DNA of 64,000 nt from Neolewinella maritima (GTDB taxonomy: Bacteria > Bacteroidota > Bacteroidia > Chitinophagales > Saprospiraceae), in contig NZ_CAKLPZ010000001.1 of NCBI RefSeq assembly GCF_923081025.1, forward strand, positions 1,302,001 to 1,366,000, given 5' to 3'. Below the pieces are notes generated by a model, which was not told the origin of the DNA, ran no database searches, and was given only the letters and a program-made list of their open reading frames with translations. Shown piece after piece: positions 35,487 through 44,854 of this stretch. The translations under genes were made by a program, and so were the position numbers. Every line of letters begins with the position of its first letter. Position 1 is the first letter of the stretch.

Positions 35487-37037
35487 CTATTTGTTGGTAA
35501 GCCGGTACCGCGTGCCCAGCCGGAGCATCGTATTGTGGATGCGGTCCTGAAGGGGTCCCTTGCCGCCATCCTCCTCCCGCAGGGTGAATAGCCGGGATAC
35601 CGTGGGCGAAAAGTATAGACTCCAGCGATCGTCCAGCAGCCGCTCCACGCGGATGTTTCCGCTGATGTACAGGCTGGTGTTGTCGATGAGTGATCCGCCC
35701 TGCAGGTAGCCCTGGGAGGGATCTACGAAGTTGCTCTTACCCTTCAGAAACAGGGACTGGTTCTTACCGGTAGCGGTCTGGGCCGATTCCGCACGGAACA
35801 CTTCGATCTGATGCTCCAGTTCTTCGCGGGTTACGTTGTTTGCCAGTTTGAATTCAGAAGCGAGGATCACGTTGGCGGCCACGCCCAGTCCGGCACTGAA
35901 CTGCCAGTCGTTGGTCCGCCGCACTACCCGCTGGTAGTTCAACGGGATGCTTACGGTATTGTAGCGCAGGCGGCCGAAGCGGATGCGGTTGTTCTCGTTC
36001 CTACGGCGAAACTGATTTTCCAGTACGAGTACTTCGGCCGGCACGTACGAGCGGTTGGCGTAGATGATGCCGGTCTGGATACTGTTCTTCCCCTGTGAGA
36101 TGTCAAGCAGAGCACCTACACTCCAGTCCTTCGACAGCAGGGTGCGCTCCGGAATGCCGAAATTCTCGTTTCTGCGCGTCTTGACCTGATTCAGGTCCAT
36201 TGGCGAAGCGAATACATTAACGTAGTACCGGATCGGACGGGTATCATCCAACAGACCTAGCTGTAGCTCAGGATGCAGATCTGGAGTATCGCGCTCCACG
36301 CCATAGCGCAATTGCGCCAGGGTAGGCATATCGACCGTAGACTCTATGTCGTTCGCAGGACCGGACGTGACGGCTGCATCTGAACTATCGGTTATCCGGG
36401 ATGGAGGGGAAGTCGGTATAGTCTGGGCTGGCTGCGTATTCCGCGGACTATCTGCCTGAGTCGTCAGGGGGGAGCGCAGCGAAACCTCCGTACCGCTGGT
36501 TGCCGTACTGCTGACCGCCGGGTGCGCCGCTACGGAGCGTGTGTCAAAATCACCCTTCTCCAGAGGGGTAGCTTCGGTAGTAACGGAGGCAATATGCGCG
36601 GACGAAGCGATATCCAGCTCGGTGAACTGTACGAACAGCACGAGCATACTCAGCAGGAAGGCCGTTTCGGTCACTTTCATACAGCCCACCATTTCCCGGC
36701 GTTTGCCGATGGTGTCGAGACGGGCGGCCAACTGGGCCCAGCCGGAAACGCGCGCGGGGGCCGAGCGTTCCAGCCCTTCGGTAACGGCTGTATCTACGCT
36801 GCTGGACGTGCCGACCTCGGCGGCGCGCAGTTTCTGCTCGAAGGCCTGCCAACTGCCCATAGTGGGGGCGGGTGCCAGCGTACCGAGCTTGTCAGCCACC
36901 ATATCATCCATAGATGCCTCGGGGACGGGAGTGGTGACATCGAGCTGTTGCTCGAGCGCTTCCCAGCCTCGCGGAGCCTGCGGGGGCAATTCGGCGATCC
37001 GTTGGCGGATCAGGTCATCTATTGCGTGCGGTGTCAT
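35487..37037 (-). CDS. Anti-sigma-like N-terminus fused to membrane helix and outer membrane barrel
   Basis: The first 110 residues hold three degenerate repeats of about 28 residues (6-33, 43-71, 81-109) with the shared pattern of hydrophobic positions, P, GW or SW, and a final L (e.g. GWEALEQQLD, SWQAFEQKLR, GWAQLAARLD). A single membrane helix follows (121-139, TAFLLSMLVLFVQF), then a Ser/Thr-rich linker (about 145-245) and a C-terminal region of amphipathic strands typical of an outer membrane beta-barrel (about 265-516, ending MLRLGTRYRL). It lies 4 nt after an ECF sigma gene, so the N-terminus is probably an anti-sigma that senses envelope state through the barrel. Confidence 0.65.
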   Translation of the reverse strand: MTPHAIDDLIRQRIAELPPQAPRGWEALEQQLDVTTPVPEASMDDMVADKLGTLAPAPTMGSWQAFEQKLRAAEVGTSSSVDTAVTEGLERSAPARVSGWAQLAARLDTIGKRREMVGCMKVTETAFLLSMLVLFVQFTELDIASSAHIASVTTEATPLEKGDFDTRSVAAHPAVSSTATSGTEVSLRSPLTTQADSPRNTQPAQTIPTSPPSRITDSSDAAVTSGPANDIESTVDMPTLAQLRYGVERDTPDLHPELQLGLLDDTRPIRYYVNVFASPMDLNQVKTRRNENFGIPERTLLSKDWSVGALLDISQGKNSIQTGIIYANRSYVPAEVLVLENQFRRRNENNRIRFGRLRYNTVSIPLNYQRVVRRTNDWQFSAGLGVAANVILASEFKLANNVTREELEHQIEVFRAESAQTATGKNQSLFLKGKSNFVDPSQGYLQGGSLIDNTSLYISGNIRVERLLDDRWSLYFSPTVSRLFTLREEDGGKGPLQDRIHNTMLRLGTRYRLTNK

Positions 37038-37041
37038 ACTA

Positions 37042-37593
37042 CTAGCGCCCGGGGGCGGTCAACGTCTTTTGCAGCTTGGCGCGTGCTTTGACGAGATTGG
37101 AACGTGAGGTGGAATCAGTAATCGAAAGCTGAACGGCGATTTCTTTATGGCTATAGCCCTCTATCACGTAGAGGTTGAAAATGGTGCGGTAGGTCGGCGG
37201 CAACTGCTGCACGGCGGCCAGGATTTCATCGGCCGAGCACTGCGCGATCACGTCCGGGGCATCACTGCTGAGCTGGTAGGCCCGCTCGATGTCCTCGGTG
37301 CGCCGGCGCACCGAGCGCCGGTAGTGATCGATGGCCGTATTGACCGTGATGCGCCGCATCCAGGCCAGTAGGGCCGTGCCGGATTCGTACCGACCGATCT
37401 TTCCGAATATCTTGATGAAGCTCTCGTGCAGCAAGTCCATGGCCTCATCCTCACTACCTGCATACCGTTGGCAAATGGCCATCAGGGGGCTGTAGTGGGT
37501 TTCGTACAGGACACGCTGCGCCTCGCGGTCGCCCCGGCAAAGGGCGGCTACGAATTGTTCCTCATCATGCGCCAGGCAGATCGTATAGTCCAT
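37042..37593 (-). CDS. ECF-type RNA polymerase sigma factor
   Basis: The 183-residue protein has sigma region 2 (FVAALCRGDREAQRVLYETHYSPLMAICQRYAGSEDEAMDLLHESFIKIF, with the GTALLAWMRRITVNTAIDHYRR end) and region 4 (LPPTYRTIFNLYVIEGYSHKEIAVQLSITDSTSRSNLVKARAKL). I use ATG 37593 (MDYTICLAHDE); the longer frame to 37734 would add 47 residues without homology and overlap the divergent S8 gene. Its cognate regulator is likely the next gene, only 4 nt downstream. Targets cannot be told from sequence. Confidence 0.93.
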   Translation of the reverse strand: MDYTICLAHDEEQFVAALCRGDREAQRVLYETHYSPLMAICQRYAGSEDEAMDLLHESFIKIFGKIGRYESGTALLAWMRRITVNTAIDHYRRSVRRRTEDIERAYQLSSDAPDVIAQCSADEILAAVQQLPPTYRTIFNLYVIEGYSHKEIAVQLSITDSTSRSNLVKARAKLQKTLTAPGR

Positions 37594-37743
37594 AAAAAAG
37601 CGTCGGGTAAACCGCCTGCAAACCGGTAGATCCGAAGGAACTACCGTATCCTCAGCGGAGAATACCGTAAGATAAACGGCTGCAGGACAAGATACGCTGC
37701 CAAACGCGCAATTTAAATGCCACTTGGCACACATTTACCACCT

Positions 37744-37751
37744 TACCTTCC
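37744..37751 (+). promoter_or_regulatory. -7-like element for the S8 peptidase gene
   Basis: TACCTTCC is one base off the end of TAnnTTTG, and a TTG at 37724-37726 lies 17 nt upstream at about the -33 position. The ATG follows 8 nt later. Confidence 0.4.
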
Positions 37752-37758
37752 GCTACCT

Positions 37759-39594
37759 ATGAAAGAATGGACCATTTCTTCCCCGGCCGGCCGGCTGCAC
37801 CTACACAAGAGCGCTTCCCTGGTGGGGCTCAAACGGGACGGTAGCCAGGAGAGCGCTACCGCCAGTGATGCAGTGCTTTCCGAGCTTGGGGGCTTTGAAT
37901 TGGTGCGACTGCCGGAGGCGGTAGATATCGATCGAGCGCTGGACGATATACGCGAACGCGACACCGTGCGGGTCGGTACCCACGTATACACCGCCGGCTC
38001 CGACGACCGTCCGGTTGTACCTACGGGACTGATCTACTGCCAACTCGCCCCGGGCGTAGGAGAAGCCGAAAGCCAGCGCGTATTCGAATCGCTCCACCTC
38101 GACACCCTGGAGCGTCGGGCGGATGGAACAGTCGTGCTCTCCGTCACTTCCCGTAGCCGCAATCCGCTACACGTAGCCAGCGCGCTGGAGCAACTGGCGA
38201 TGGTCCAGACCACTACGCCGGACATCGACGTACCGCTAGATCAGTACTATACTGCCCCCCGCGACGGTCTGTTTGCCGAGCAGTGGTACCTGGACAATAG
38301 CGGCAGCGTGCCTAACGTACCCCACTTCCCCCTCAAACCCGGCGCGGATGCCCGTATTCGCGCGGCGTGGTCCCGACTGGGTAGCCTGGGATCCGACCGG
38401 ATCACCATCGCGGTCATCGATAACGGCTTCGACCTAGAGCATCCCGACCTGCGGGGCAAGGCTAGCCACGCCCTTACGGTGCACTCCAATCAGGCCACCG
38501 TGCCCCGGGGGAGTGCCTACGGCGATCACGGTACTCCCTGCGCCAGCATTGCCCTTGCTCCCGCCAATAGCCTGGGTATCGTGGGGGCCGCGCCGAACGC
38601 CCGGCTCATGCCCCTGCACGGACTGACCTACTCGAGCTACCTCACCGAGCGCATGTTCAGCCACTGCGTAAGCCGGGGTGCCAATATCATTTCCTGTTCC
38701 TGGGGCACCATCGACAGCCGCTACCGGCCGGGCCGCTACCACGAGCTTGCCGTCCGGAAGGCTACCACGGAAGGGCGTGGTGGTAAGGGCTGTATCGTAC
38801 TCTTCGCCGCCGGCAACGAGGGCCGCGATTACCTAAATTACTACTGCCAACTACCCGGGGTGATCGCCGTCGGCGCCAGTACCAGCAACGATACCCATCC
38901 GGCCTATTCCAACCGCGGACGCGGCCTGAGTGTGGTAGCCCCCAGCGACGGCGGCTGGCCGGTACTCGCCGCCCGCGCCAGTTGGGACACCGGGATCAGT
39001 GGAGCGGATGGTGCTAAAAAATACTACGTCGACGGCCGCGACCGAGGGCCCCACCACAAGCATTTCGGAGGCACTTCCAGCGCCACCCCCCTCGTAGCCG
39101 GTATCTGTGCGTTGATGCTATCGGCCAACTCAGAACTGACTGCTGCCGAGGTGAAGGCCGTGCTGGAACGTACCGCCGACAAGATCGGTAGCCCAGCCTC
39201 CTACGACGCTAGCGGGTACAGCGAGCAGTTCGGCTACGGACGCGTCAATGCCGAGCGCGCCGTCGTCGAAGCACTGCGTTTGCGTGGACTTGACACCGCA
39301 CCTGCGGCCCCGCCCCCTCTGGTAGAGCTGCGGGTGGCGGACCGCGCGCGCAGTGGGTACGGCCTACAGATCGGCGCTTACCGCAATCAGGACGGAGTGG
39401 TGCAGCTCAGTAAACAGCTACGGCAAACCCTCGACCTGCCGGTGCTGATCAGCGAAGAACAAGGCGCGGGGAGCACCCTCTATAAGCTTATTCTGGGGCA
39501 GTTCGATACGGCGGATGAGGCACGCGCGCAACTCCCACGGGTACGTGCCGCGGGCTACCCGGGCTTCGTACGGGAGCTGGCTACGGTAGCCTGA
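37759..39594 (+). CDS. Subtilisin-like serine peptidase (S8) with C-terminal SPOR domain
   Basis: The 611-residue protein has an N-terminal propeptide-like part (about 1-190), then an S8 catalytic domain with Asp221 (AVIDNGFDLEHPDL), His257 (GDHGTPCASIA) and Ser440 (FGGTSSATPLVAGI). A Pro-rich linker at about 513-525, encoded by a GC-rich dispersed repeat copy, leads to a C-terminal SPOR-like domain (YGLQIGAYRNQDGVVQLSKQL ... LYKLILGQFDTADEARAQL). SPOR domains bind denuded septal peptidoglycan. No signal peptide is visible, which is at odds with a SPOR domain. Start is ATG 37759 (MKEWTISS). Confidence 0.85.
   Translation: MKEWTISSPAGRLHLHKSASLVGLKRDGSQESATASDAVLSELGGFELVRLPEAVDIDRALDDIRERDTVRVGTHVYTAGSDDRPVVPTGLIYCQLAPGVGEAESQRVFESLHLDTLERRADGTVVLSVTSRSRNPLHVASALEQLAMVQTTTPDIDVPLDQYYTAPRDGLFAEQWYLDNSGSVPNVPHFPLKPGADARIRAAWSRLGSLGSDRITIAVIDNGFDLEHPDLRGKASHALTVHSNQATVPRGSAYGDHGTPCASIALAPANSLGIVGAAPNARLMPLHGLTYSSYLTERMFSHCVSRGANIISCSWGTIDSRYRPGRYHELAVRKATTEGRGGKGCIVLFAAGNEGRDYLNYYCQLPGVIAVGASTSNDTHPAYSNRGRGLSVVAPSDGGWPVLAARASWDTGISGADGAKKYYVDGRDRGPHHKHFGGTSSATPLVAGICALMLSANSELTAAEVKAVLERTADKIGSPASYDASGYSEQFGYGRVNAERAVVEALRLRGLDTAPAAPPPLVELRVADRARSGYGLQIGAYRNQDGVVQLSKQLRQTLDLPVLISEEQGAGSTLYKLILGQFDTADEARAQLPRVRAAGYPGFVRELATVA
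39298..39317 (+). repeat. GC-rich dispersed repeat copy inside the S8 gene
   Basis: The sequence gcacctgcggccccgccccc differs from the alaS copy at one position. In frame it reads APAAPP and forms part of the linker between the catalytic and SPOR domains. Confidence 0.6.
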
Positions 39595-39599
39595 GGCAG

Positions 39600-39607
39600 T
39601 ATATTTG
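39600..39607 (+). promoter_or_regulatory. -7 element for the M61 gene
   Basis: TATATTTG is an exact TAnnTTTG match and lies 20 nt before the ATG at 39628, giving a short leader. It lies just after the S8 stop, so the M61 gene may have its own promoter. Confidence 0.5.
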
Positions 39608-39627
39608 GGCGCACCTACGCCACTCAT

Positions 39628-41448
39628 ATGCGCTACCTCATCACCTCACTATTTTTCCTTTGTACGACACTGCTATCTGCCCAACTAGGGTGGGTAGCCG
39701 ACCATCCGGGCACCATCACCTATACCCTCGAGCTAGATCGGGTACAGCAGCACGAGTTGCGGATACACATTGACTTTCCGGCCGTGCCACCGGGTGTGTT
39801 CTACGTCAAAATGCCCCAGTCTAGCCCCGGCCGCTACGCCCAGCATAATTTTGCGAAGAACGTATACGACGTGGCGGTAACGGGCGCGAACGCGGGTGCA
39901 GTACTGGTGAACCGGGTAGACCCCACCACCTGGGCCGTGACGGGCCACGCCGGCCAGGTCACCTTCTCTTACACCCTGTTTACCAATGGGGGCGACGGTA
40001 CCTATTCTGGGGTGGATGACCGCAAGTTGCACCTCAATATGCCCGCCACCTTCGCCTACGGCGAGCAGCTGAACGACCGGCCGGTGCTGCTACTGTTTGC
40101 GGAAGGCCAGCGGCCGGACTGGGAGGTGGCCACGCAGCTGGTCGATCTGGGCGGACGCCGCTTTGCCGCCCCGGATTACTACTACTTCTACGATTCTCCG
40201 ACGATGGTGGGCTCCATGATGCGCCAGGAGTTCACCGTAGCCAGCGGCTCACGTACCGATACGATCGAGGTAGCGATGATGCACGACGGCAGTCAGGAGG
40301 ACTTTGAGGCCTACGTCGTCATGGTGGATAGCGTAGTGCGGGCACAGCAACATATCTACGGTGAGCTGCCGGCCTTCGACTATGGTCGCTATACCTTCCT
40401 GTGCGCCTACAATGCATACATCGGTGGCGACGGCATGGAGCACCGCAACTCCACCATCTGCTCCGCCCCGGTAGAGCTGGCGGGTAACGAACAGTCGCTG
40501 ATCGGTACCGTGAGTCACGAGTTCTTCCACTGCTGGAACGTAGAGCGCATCCGCCCGGCCAGCCTGGAGCCCTTCGCCTTCGATCACGTCAATATGAGCG
40601 GCGAACTCTGGTTCGCCGAGGGCTTTACCAGCTACTATGATGACCTGGCCCTGCTGCGGGCTGGCATACTGACACCGGCGGACTACGCCAGTAGCCTGGC
40701 CAATCAGCTGAACTACGTCGTCCACCGGCCCGGCCGGCAGCACCGCGGACCCATTGCCATGAGTCAGCAGGCTCCTTTCGTCGACGCAGCTACGGCCAAC
40801 GATCCGACTAACTTCGATAATACCTTCGTGAGTTACTATTCCTACGGAGCTACCATCGCACTGGCTCTGGATCTTCAACTCCGGGAACGTGGACATACCC
40901 TGGACGAGCTTATGCGCCTCATGTGGCAGCAGTACGGTAAACCGGAGATCCCCTACCACATCCGCGACATCCAACTGGCCCTCGGCACGGTGGTGCAGGA
41001 CTCCGCCTGGGCGCGGCAGTGGTTCGCGGAGCATATCTACGGCAGCGCGCTGCCCGACTTCACGCCGCTGCTCCAGCCCTACGGGCTTGAACTTATGCAG
41101 CGGCAGCCGGATAGCGTAGGCTTCTACGGACTGCGCCTGCGCGATACTGAAGCAGGACTGGAGGTAGCCGGCACGGTGTATGAGAACAACCCCCTCTACG
41201 CGGCGGGAGTGGATCGGGCTAGCATCATCACTGCGGTAGACGGCATAGCAGTCAGCACGAAGGCGGACTGGGATACAGTGGTCCGTAGGTTGAAGATCGG
41301 ATCAGCTTACCCCATCACCTTCCGGCAACTAGGACGGGAGAAATCGGGGAAGTTTACGGCCACTGCCGACCCCAGCTATATAGGTAAACTAGAAGAGGGC
41401 GCGAATGCAGCGCAACTCAGCCGGCGGCGGGACTGGCTGGGCCAGTAG
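39628..41448 (+). CDS. M61 family metallopeptidase with PDZ domain
   Basis: The 606-residue protein has a signal peptide (FFLCTTLLSAQ), an N-terminal beta domain of M61 type, and a gluzincin zinc site with HEFFH (His297, Glu298, His301; WNVERIRP follows) and third ligand Glu in WFAEGFTSYYDD. The C-terminal PDZ domain is at about residues 500-575 (VAGTVYENNPLYAAGVDRASIITAVDGIAV). M61 enzymes are glycyl aminopeptidases that act in the periplasm. It follows the S8 gene in the same direction. Confidence 0.93.
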   Translation: MRYLITSLFFLCTTLLSAQLGWVADHPGTITYTLELDRVQQHELRIHIDFPAVPPGVFYVKMPQSSPGRYAQHNFAKNVYDVAVTGANAGAVLVNRVDPTTWAVTGHAGQVTFSYTLFTNGGDGTYSGVDDRKLHLNMPATFAYGEQLNDRPVLLLFAEGQRPDWEVATQLVDLGGRRFAAPDYYYFYDSPTMVGSMMRQEFTVASGSRTDTIEVAMMHDGSQEDFEAYVVMVDSVVRAQQHIYGELPAFDYGRYTFLCAYNAYIGGDGMEHRNSTICSAPVELAGNEQSLIGTVSHEFFHCWNVERIRPASLEPFAFDHVNMSGELWFAEGFTSYYDDLALLRAGILTPADYASSLANQLNYVVHRPGRQHRGPIAMSQQAPFVDAATANDPTNFDNTFVSYYSYGATIALALDLQLRERGHTLDELMRLMWQQYGKPEIPYHIRDIQLALGTVVQDSAWARQWFAEHIYGSALPDFTPLLQPYGLELMQRQPDSVGFYGLRLRDTEAGLEVAGTVYENNPLYAAGVDRASIITAVDGIAVSTKADWDTVVRRLKIGSAYPITFRQLGREKSGKFTATADPSYIGKLEEGANAAQLSRRRDWLGQ

Positions 41449-41463
41449 CGCGACAGCTACATC

Positions 41464-43887
41464 CTAGCGACTGACGTCCCGGTTCTTGACGTGCTCATCC
41501 AGCCATTGGTCCTGCTCCCAAAGCAGGTGCAGGATACTTTCCTTGGCCCGGTAGCCGTGGCTTTCTTTAGGAAGCATTACGAGCCGAACGGTAGCACCGA
41601 GACCCTTCAGGGCGTTGAAGTACCGCTCGCTCTGCAGGGGGTAGGTGCCGGAGTTGTTGTCTGCCTCCCCGTGGATCAGCAGGAGGGGCGACTTCATCTT
41701 GTCGGCGTGCATAAAGGGCGACATATTGTAGTACACCTCCGGTGCCTCCCAGTAATTGCGCTGCTCGGCCTGGAAGCCGAAGGGCGTCAGCGTACGGTTG
41801 TAGGCTCCACTGCGGGCAATACCAGCTGCGAAGAGGTCGGAGTGCGATAGGAGGTTAGCGACCATAAAGGCGCCGTAGCTGTGGCCACCCACCGCGACAC
41901 GCTGCCGGTCGATGTAGCCGAGTTCGTCTACCGCATCGATGGCGGCACGGGCGTTATCGACCAGTTGCTTGCGGAACGAGTCGTTAGGTTCCTCCTCGCC
42001 CTCGCCGATGATGGGAAAGGCTGCATCGTCCAGCACGGCGTAGCCCTGGGTCACCCAGTACACCGGCGAACCGTAATAGGGGTAGGTAAACTGATTGGGG
42101 TTGGACGTATTCTGGGCGGCACTGGCCTTATCCTTGAATTCCCGGGGATAGGCCCACAGGATCAGGGGCACTTTCTCGCGCGCCACGGTATCGTAGCCCA
42201 CCGGCAGGTAGAGCGTACCGGATAGCTCTAGTCCGTCAGCACGCTGGTAGGTGATGACTTCCTTATGTACATCCTGCAGGCTCTGGAAGGGATTGGCGAA
42301 GTCCGTGAGCTGGCGGGTCTCCTGGGTGCCTAGATCGCGAATGTAGTAGTTGGGATAATCGATCGCGGATTCTTCACGCACCAGCAGCTCCTCGGTGGCG
42401 GGGTCGTAATCGAGTAGTTCTTCCAGACGGTCGCGGTAGGTAGAGGTGTAGAGTTCCTCGCTAGCACCGCTCGCTAGATCGATGGACCGCAGGAAGGGAA
42501 ACTGTCCGCTTTCGGTAAATCCATCACCGATCAGGTAGGCCCGTTCGTCCTCCAGCGCGAGTACCTCGCTGCCGTATGCATTGCGGGTAGTCACGAAGCT
42601 TCCGGGGTCGCTGTAGCGGTCCTGGTAGTTGCGATCGAAGAGTACCGTCGGCGCGTCCTCGCCAGCCGGATCGAAGGTGTACACTTTGAGGTTGCGCGTA
42701 TCGAACCAGCGGTCGTAGGCAATGGCTGTGTGCGCATCTCCCCACTGTACACCGGCATAGCGGTTGTGCAGTTTGAGTAGGGGCGTACCTGCTCCGGCGA
42801 AGGGAGGATCCAACTGGTACAGCTCATCGCGGTACTCGGCATCCTGCTCGGGGTCGCCGCCGTCGAGCGCCTGAACGTACACCAGGCTGGCGGGCAGATC
42901 GTCGCGCCACTGTATACTGCGCCGCTCGGTCGTGGTGGCCATGAAACCCTGGGGGAGCACCTCGATGAGGGGCAGGCGGGCTACGGTCTGTACGCTGTCG
43001 CCACTACTGGTATAGACCGTGGTGGTGGTCGGGAAGCGGTAGTAGGGCACGATGTAGGAGAACGGCCGTTCGATCGTGGTGACCAGCAGATGGCTGCCGT
43101 CCGGACTGAAGCGCAGTTCATCGTACATCCCCGTAGGCAGGAAGGCAACGGTATCCCCCTCCAACGGCACGCGGTAAATTACCGAGCGGGCCAGCTGCTC
43201 GAAGTTGTATTCGTCATTCGGGTTACTGAGCAGGTCCTGGTACGTCCGGTTCTGCGCCTTTTCGCCATTAGCGGTCGAGATCGTCGGGCCGGTAGGTACC
43301 GCATTTGCTACATCTATGAGCGGTTTGCGGTCGTCCGGAAGCATCTTGACGAGGAGCGACTGCCCGTCCTCCGCCCAGCTGATCACGTCGCCCAGGTTTG
43401 CATTGACGCGCGCGTCGGTGAGACGGCGTGCGCTGGCCTCGGCCAGGTCGGCTACCCAGACTTCTACTCCCTCCGGCGTGGTATTGGTCAGGGCTACCAT
43501 CCGCTGGTCCGGCGACCAGCTAATGTTGGCCAGGCGGGCATTCTCCGGTAGACCGCTGAGGGACTGCTCCGTACCCATTTCCGCATCTACTGCCCTGACC
43601 TTTACGTCGTTGTAGTAGGTAGTGCGACTGCCAATATTGGTGACCGGATCGATCCGCAAGCCACCGAGCCGCAGCTCCGTCTCCGATAGCTCGGCGATGG
43701 TCTTGTACGCGTCGCGGTAGAGCATGACCATGTGCGTGCGATCGTGGTTCATGAGCACCCGTGGGGCCAGCGGCACGTCCACTAGCTCCAGTATTTCCTC
43801 AGGCGGTAGCTGGTACGTTACGTTCTCCTGGGCGCGTACGCAGGTGCTGAAGACAAGAAGAGTAAGGGTAATGATCGTGGTGCGCAT
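41464..43887 (-). CDS. S9 family prolyl-oligopeptidase-type peptidase
   Basis: The 807-residue protein has a signal peptide (ITLTLLVFSTCVRAQ), a beta-propeller N-terminal domain and a C-terminal alpha/beta hydrolase with the triad Ser670 (GHSYGAF), Asp743 (GEADNNSG) and His777 (KESHGYR). This resembles periplasmic S9 glutamyl/dipeptidyl-type peptidases of Bacteroidota. I use ATG 43887 (MRTTIITL); a longer frame to 43977 would run into the TIGR02117-type gene. It is transcribed convergently with the M61 gene. Confidence 0.9.
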   Translation of the reverse strand: MRTTIITLTLLVFSTCVRAQENVTYQLPPEEILELVDVPLAPRVLMNHDRTHMVMLYRDAYKTIAELSETELRLGGLRIDPVTNIGSRTTYYNDVKVRAVDAEMGTEQSLSGLPENARLANISWSPDQRMVALTNTTPEGVEVWVADLAEASARRLTDARVNANLGDVISWAEDGQSLLVKMLPDDRKPLIDVANAVPTGPTISTANGEKAQNRTYQDLLSNPNDEYNFEQLARSVIYRVPLEGDTVAFLPTGMYDELRFSPDGSHLLVTTIERPFSYIVPYYRFPTTTTVYTSSGDSVQTVARLPLIEVLPQGFMATTTERRSIQWRDDLPASLVYVQALDGGDPEQDAEYRDELYQLDPPFAGAGTPLLKLHNRYAGVQWGDAHTAIAYDRWFDTRNLKVYTFDPAGEDAPTVLFDRNYQDRYSDPGSFVTTRNAYGSEVLALEDERAYLIGDGFTESGQFPFLRSIDLASGASEELYTSTYRDRLEELLDYDPATEELLVREESAIDYPNYYIRDLGTQETRQLTDFANPFQSLQDVHKEVITYQRADGLELSGTLYLPVGYDTVAREKVPLILWAYPREFKDKASAAQNTSNPNQFTYPYYGSPVYWVTQGYAVLDDAAFPIIGEGEEEPNDSFRKQLVDNARAAIDAVDELGYIDRQRVAVGGHSYGAFMVANLLSHSDLFAAGIARSGAYNRTLTPFGFQAEQRNYWEAPEVYYNMSPFMHADKMKSPLLLIHGEADNNSGTYPLQSERYFNALKGLGATVRLVMLPKESHGYRAKESILHLLWEQDQWLDEHVKNRDVSR

Positions 43888-43934
43888 AGTATGACGGATT
43901 GGTGGTACAAGATACGGGGCGATCGCTTGGCCGT

Positions 43935-44546
43935 CTAATCCAGCCAACGCATGATCCCCCATTCGGAGGGGGACCACATCGCGGTGCGTACGTTGATCTT
44001 CTTCAGGCCCTGATTGACCCAGTTGTTGCAGGTGTACACGGCATTGTAGCTGCCCAGGGCTTCGTAGAACTCATCGTTACTGCCGTAGCCTGAGTCGTTG
44101 ATATGGATCAGGCCCTGGGGGTCCGTACGGAAGGTGGCGTATATGTATTCGTTCAGCTCCTGCACCTGCGACCGCGCCAGCTGTAGGGTGGCCCAGTCGG
44201 TACCTACGGTAGTGTAGCCGGTCACGTGCACGGCGGTGGGGCTCGGCAGTAGCATGGCGCGAATGGCAACACTGGGGCGCAGATCGGCCCAGGTCTCGGT
44301 GTCGAGGTAAAAGCCTTTGTCTCCCCAACCGAAGGCCAGGTAGGGATAGTCTGCCAGATACCCCAGTTGGGTGCGGATGTCTTCGGGGACCAGGTGGGTA
44401 GGCAGGATAAAATCGGTGTGCACCCCGTTGCTGGATATATACACGGGAAGATCCTGCGGGTCGGTCACCGGGTCCGGCCGCGTGGGAATCAGCGAGAGCA
44501 GCACGGCGATGGCAAGGTAGCAGCCGAGCAGTCCTACGAGTAGCAA
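43935..44546 (-). CDS. TIGR02117 (DUF2459) family protein
   Basis: The protein has an N-terminal membrane helix (LLVGLLGCYLAIAVLLSLIP) and a DUF2459 domain with YISSNGVHTDFILPT, FGWGDKGFYLDTETWADL, VHVTGYTTV and YTCNNWVNQGLKKINVRTAMWSP. The NGVHTD and CNNW motifs suggest an NlpC/P60-like thiol hydrolase fold, with the family function unknown. The start is uncertain: TTG 44546 avoids the upstream gene, but a few residues before it (LYLLKLLGKA) resemble family N-termini. Confidence 0.82.
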   Translation of the reverse strand: MLLVGLLGCYLAIAVLLSLIPTRPDPVTDPQDLPVYISSNGVHTDFILPTHLVPEDIRTQLGYLADYPYLAFGWGDKGFYLDTETWADLRPSVAIRAMLLPSPTAVHVTGYTTVGTDWATLQLARSQVQELNEYIYATFRTDPQGLIHINDSGYGSNDEFYEALGSYNAVYTCNNWVNQGLKKINVRTAMWSPSEWGIMRWLD

Positions 44547-44565
44547 TAGGGCCTTGCCCAGCAGT

Positions 44566-44841
44566 TTAAGCAGGTACAGGGGAGGGGGGATTTGGGGCGT
44601 CGCGGAGACGTTCGTAGTGGGCGCGGTGCTTGCTGGCGTCGGCCAGGATGCTGAGTCCGCTATTGAACACGGCCAGGGCGATCGTACCTCCGACGATCCA
44701 CTGCAGGGGCGGGGCACCGGACTGTTTCTGGACTGCGGAGGCGCTGATCAGACTGGCACCGAAGCCGGTCAGGACCAGGCCGAGGGGGGCTTTGGTGATC
44801 CAGCTGCGGTACTGTTGGTGGCGGTCGTAGGCATTAGGCAT
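44566..44841 (-). CDS. Small membrane protein, unknown function
   Basis: The 91-residue protein has two membrane segments (APLGLVLTGFGASLISAS and QWIVGGTIALAVFNSGLSIL) and polar ends. I do not recognise the family. ATG 44841 is chosen over a TTG at 44865 because it lies just after the upstream stop at 44855. It is in a tight run with the TIGR02117-type and HExxH genes. Confidence 0.6.
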   Translation of the reverse strand: MPNAYDRHQQYRSWITKAPLGLVLTGFGASLISASAVQKQSGAPPLQWIVGGTIALAVFNSGLSILADASKHRAHYERLRDAPNPPSPVPA

Positions 44842-44854
44842 ACTACGGGGGGGC

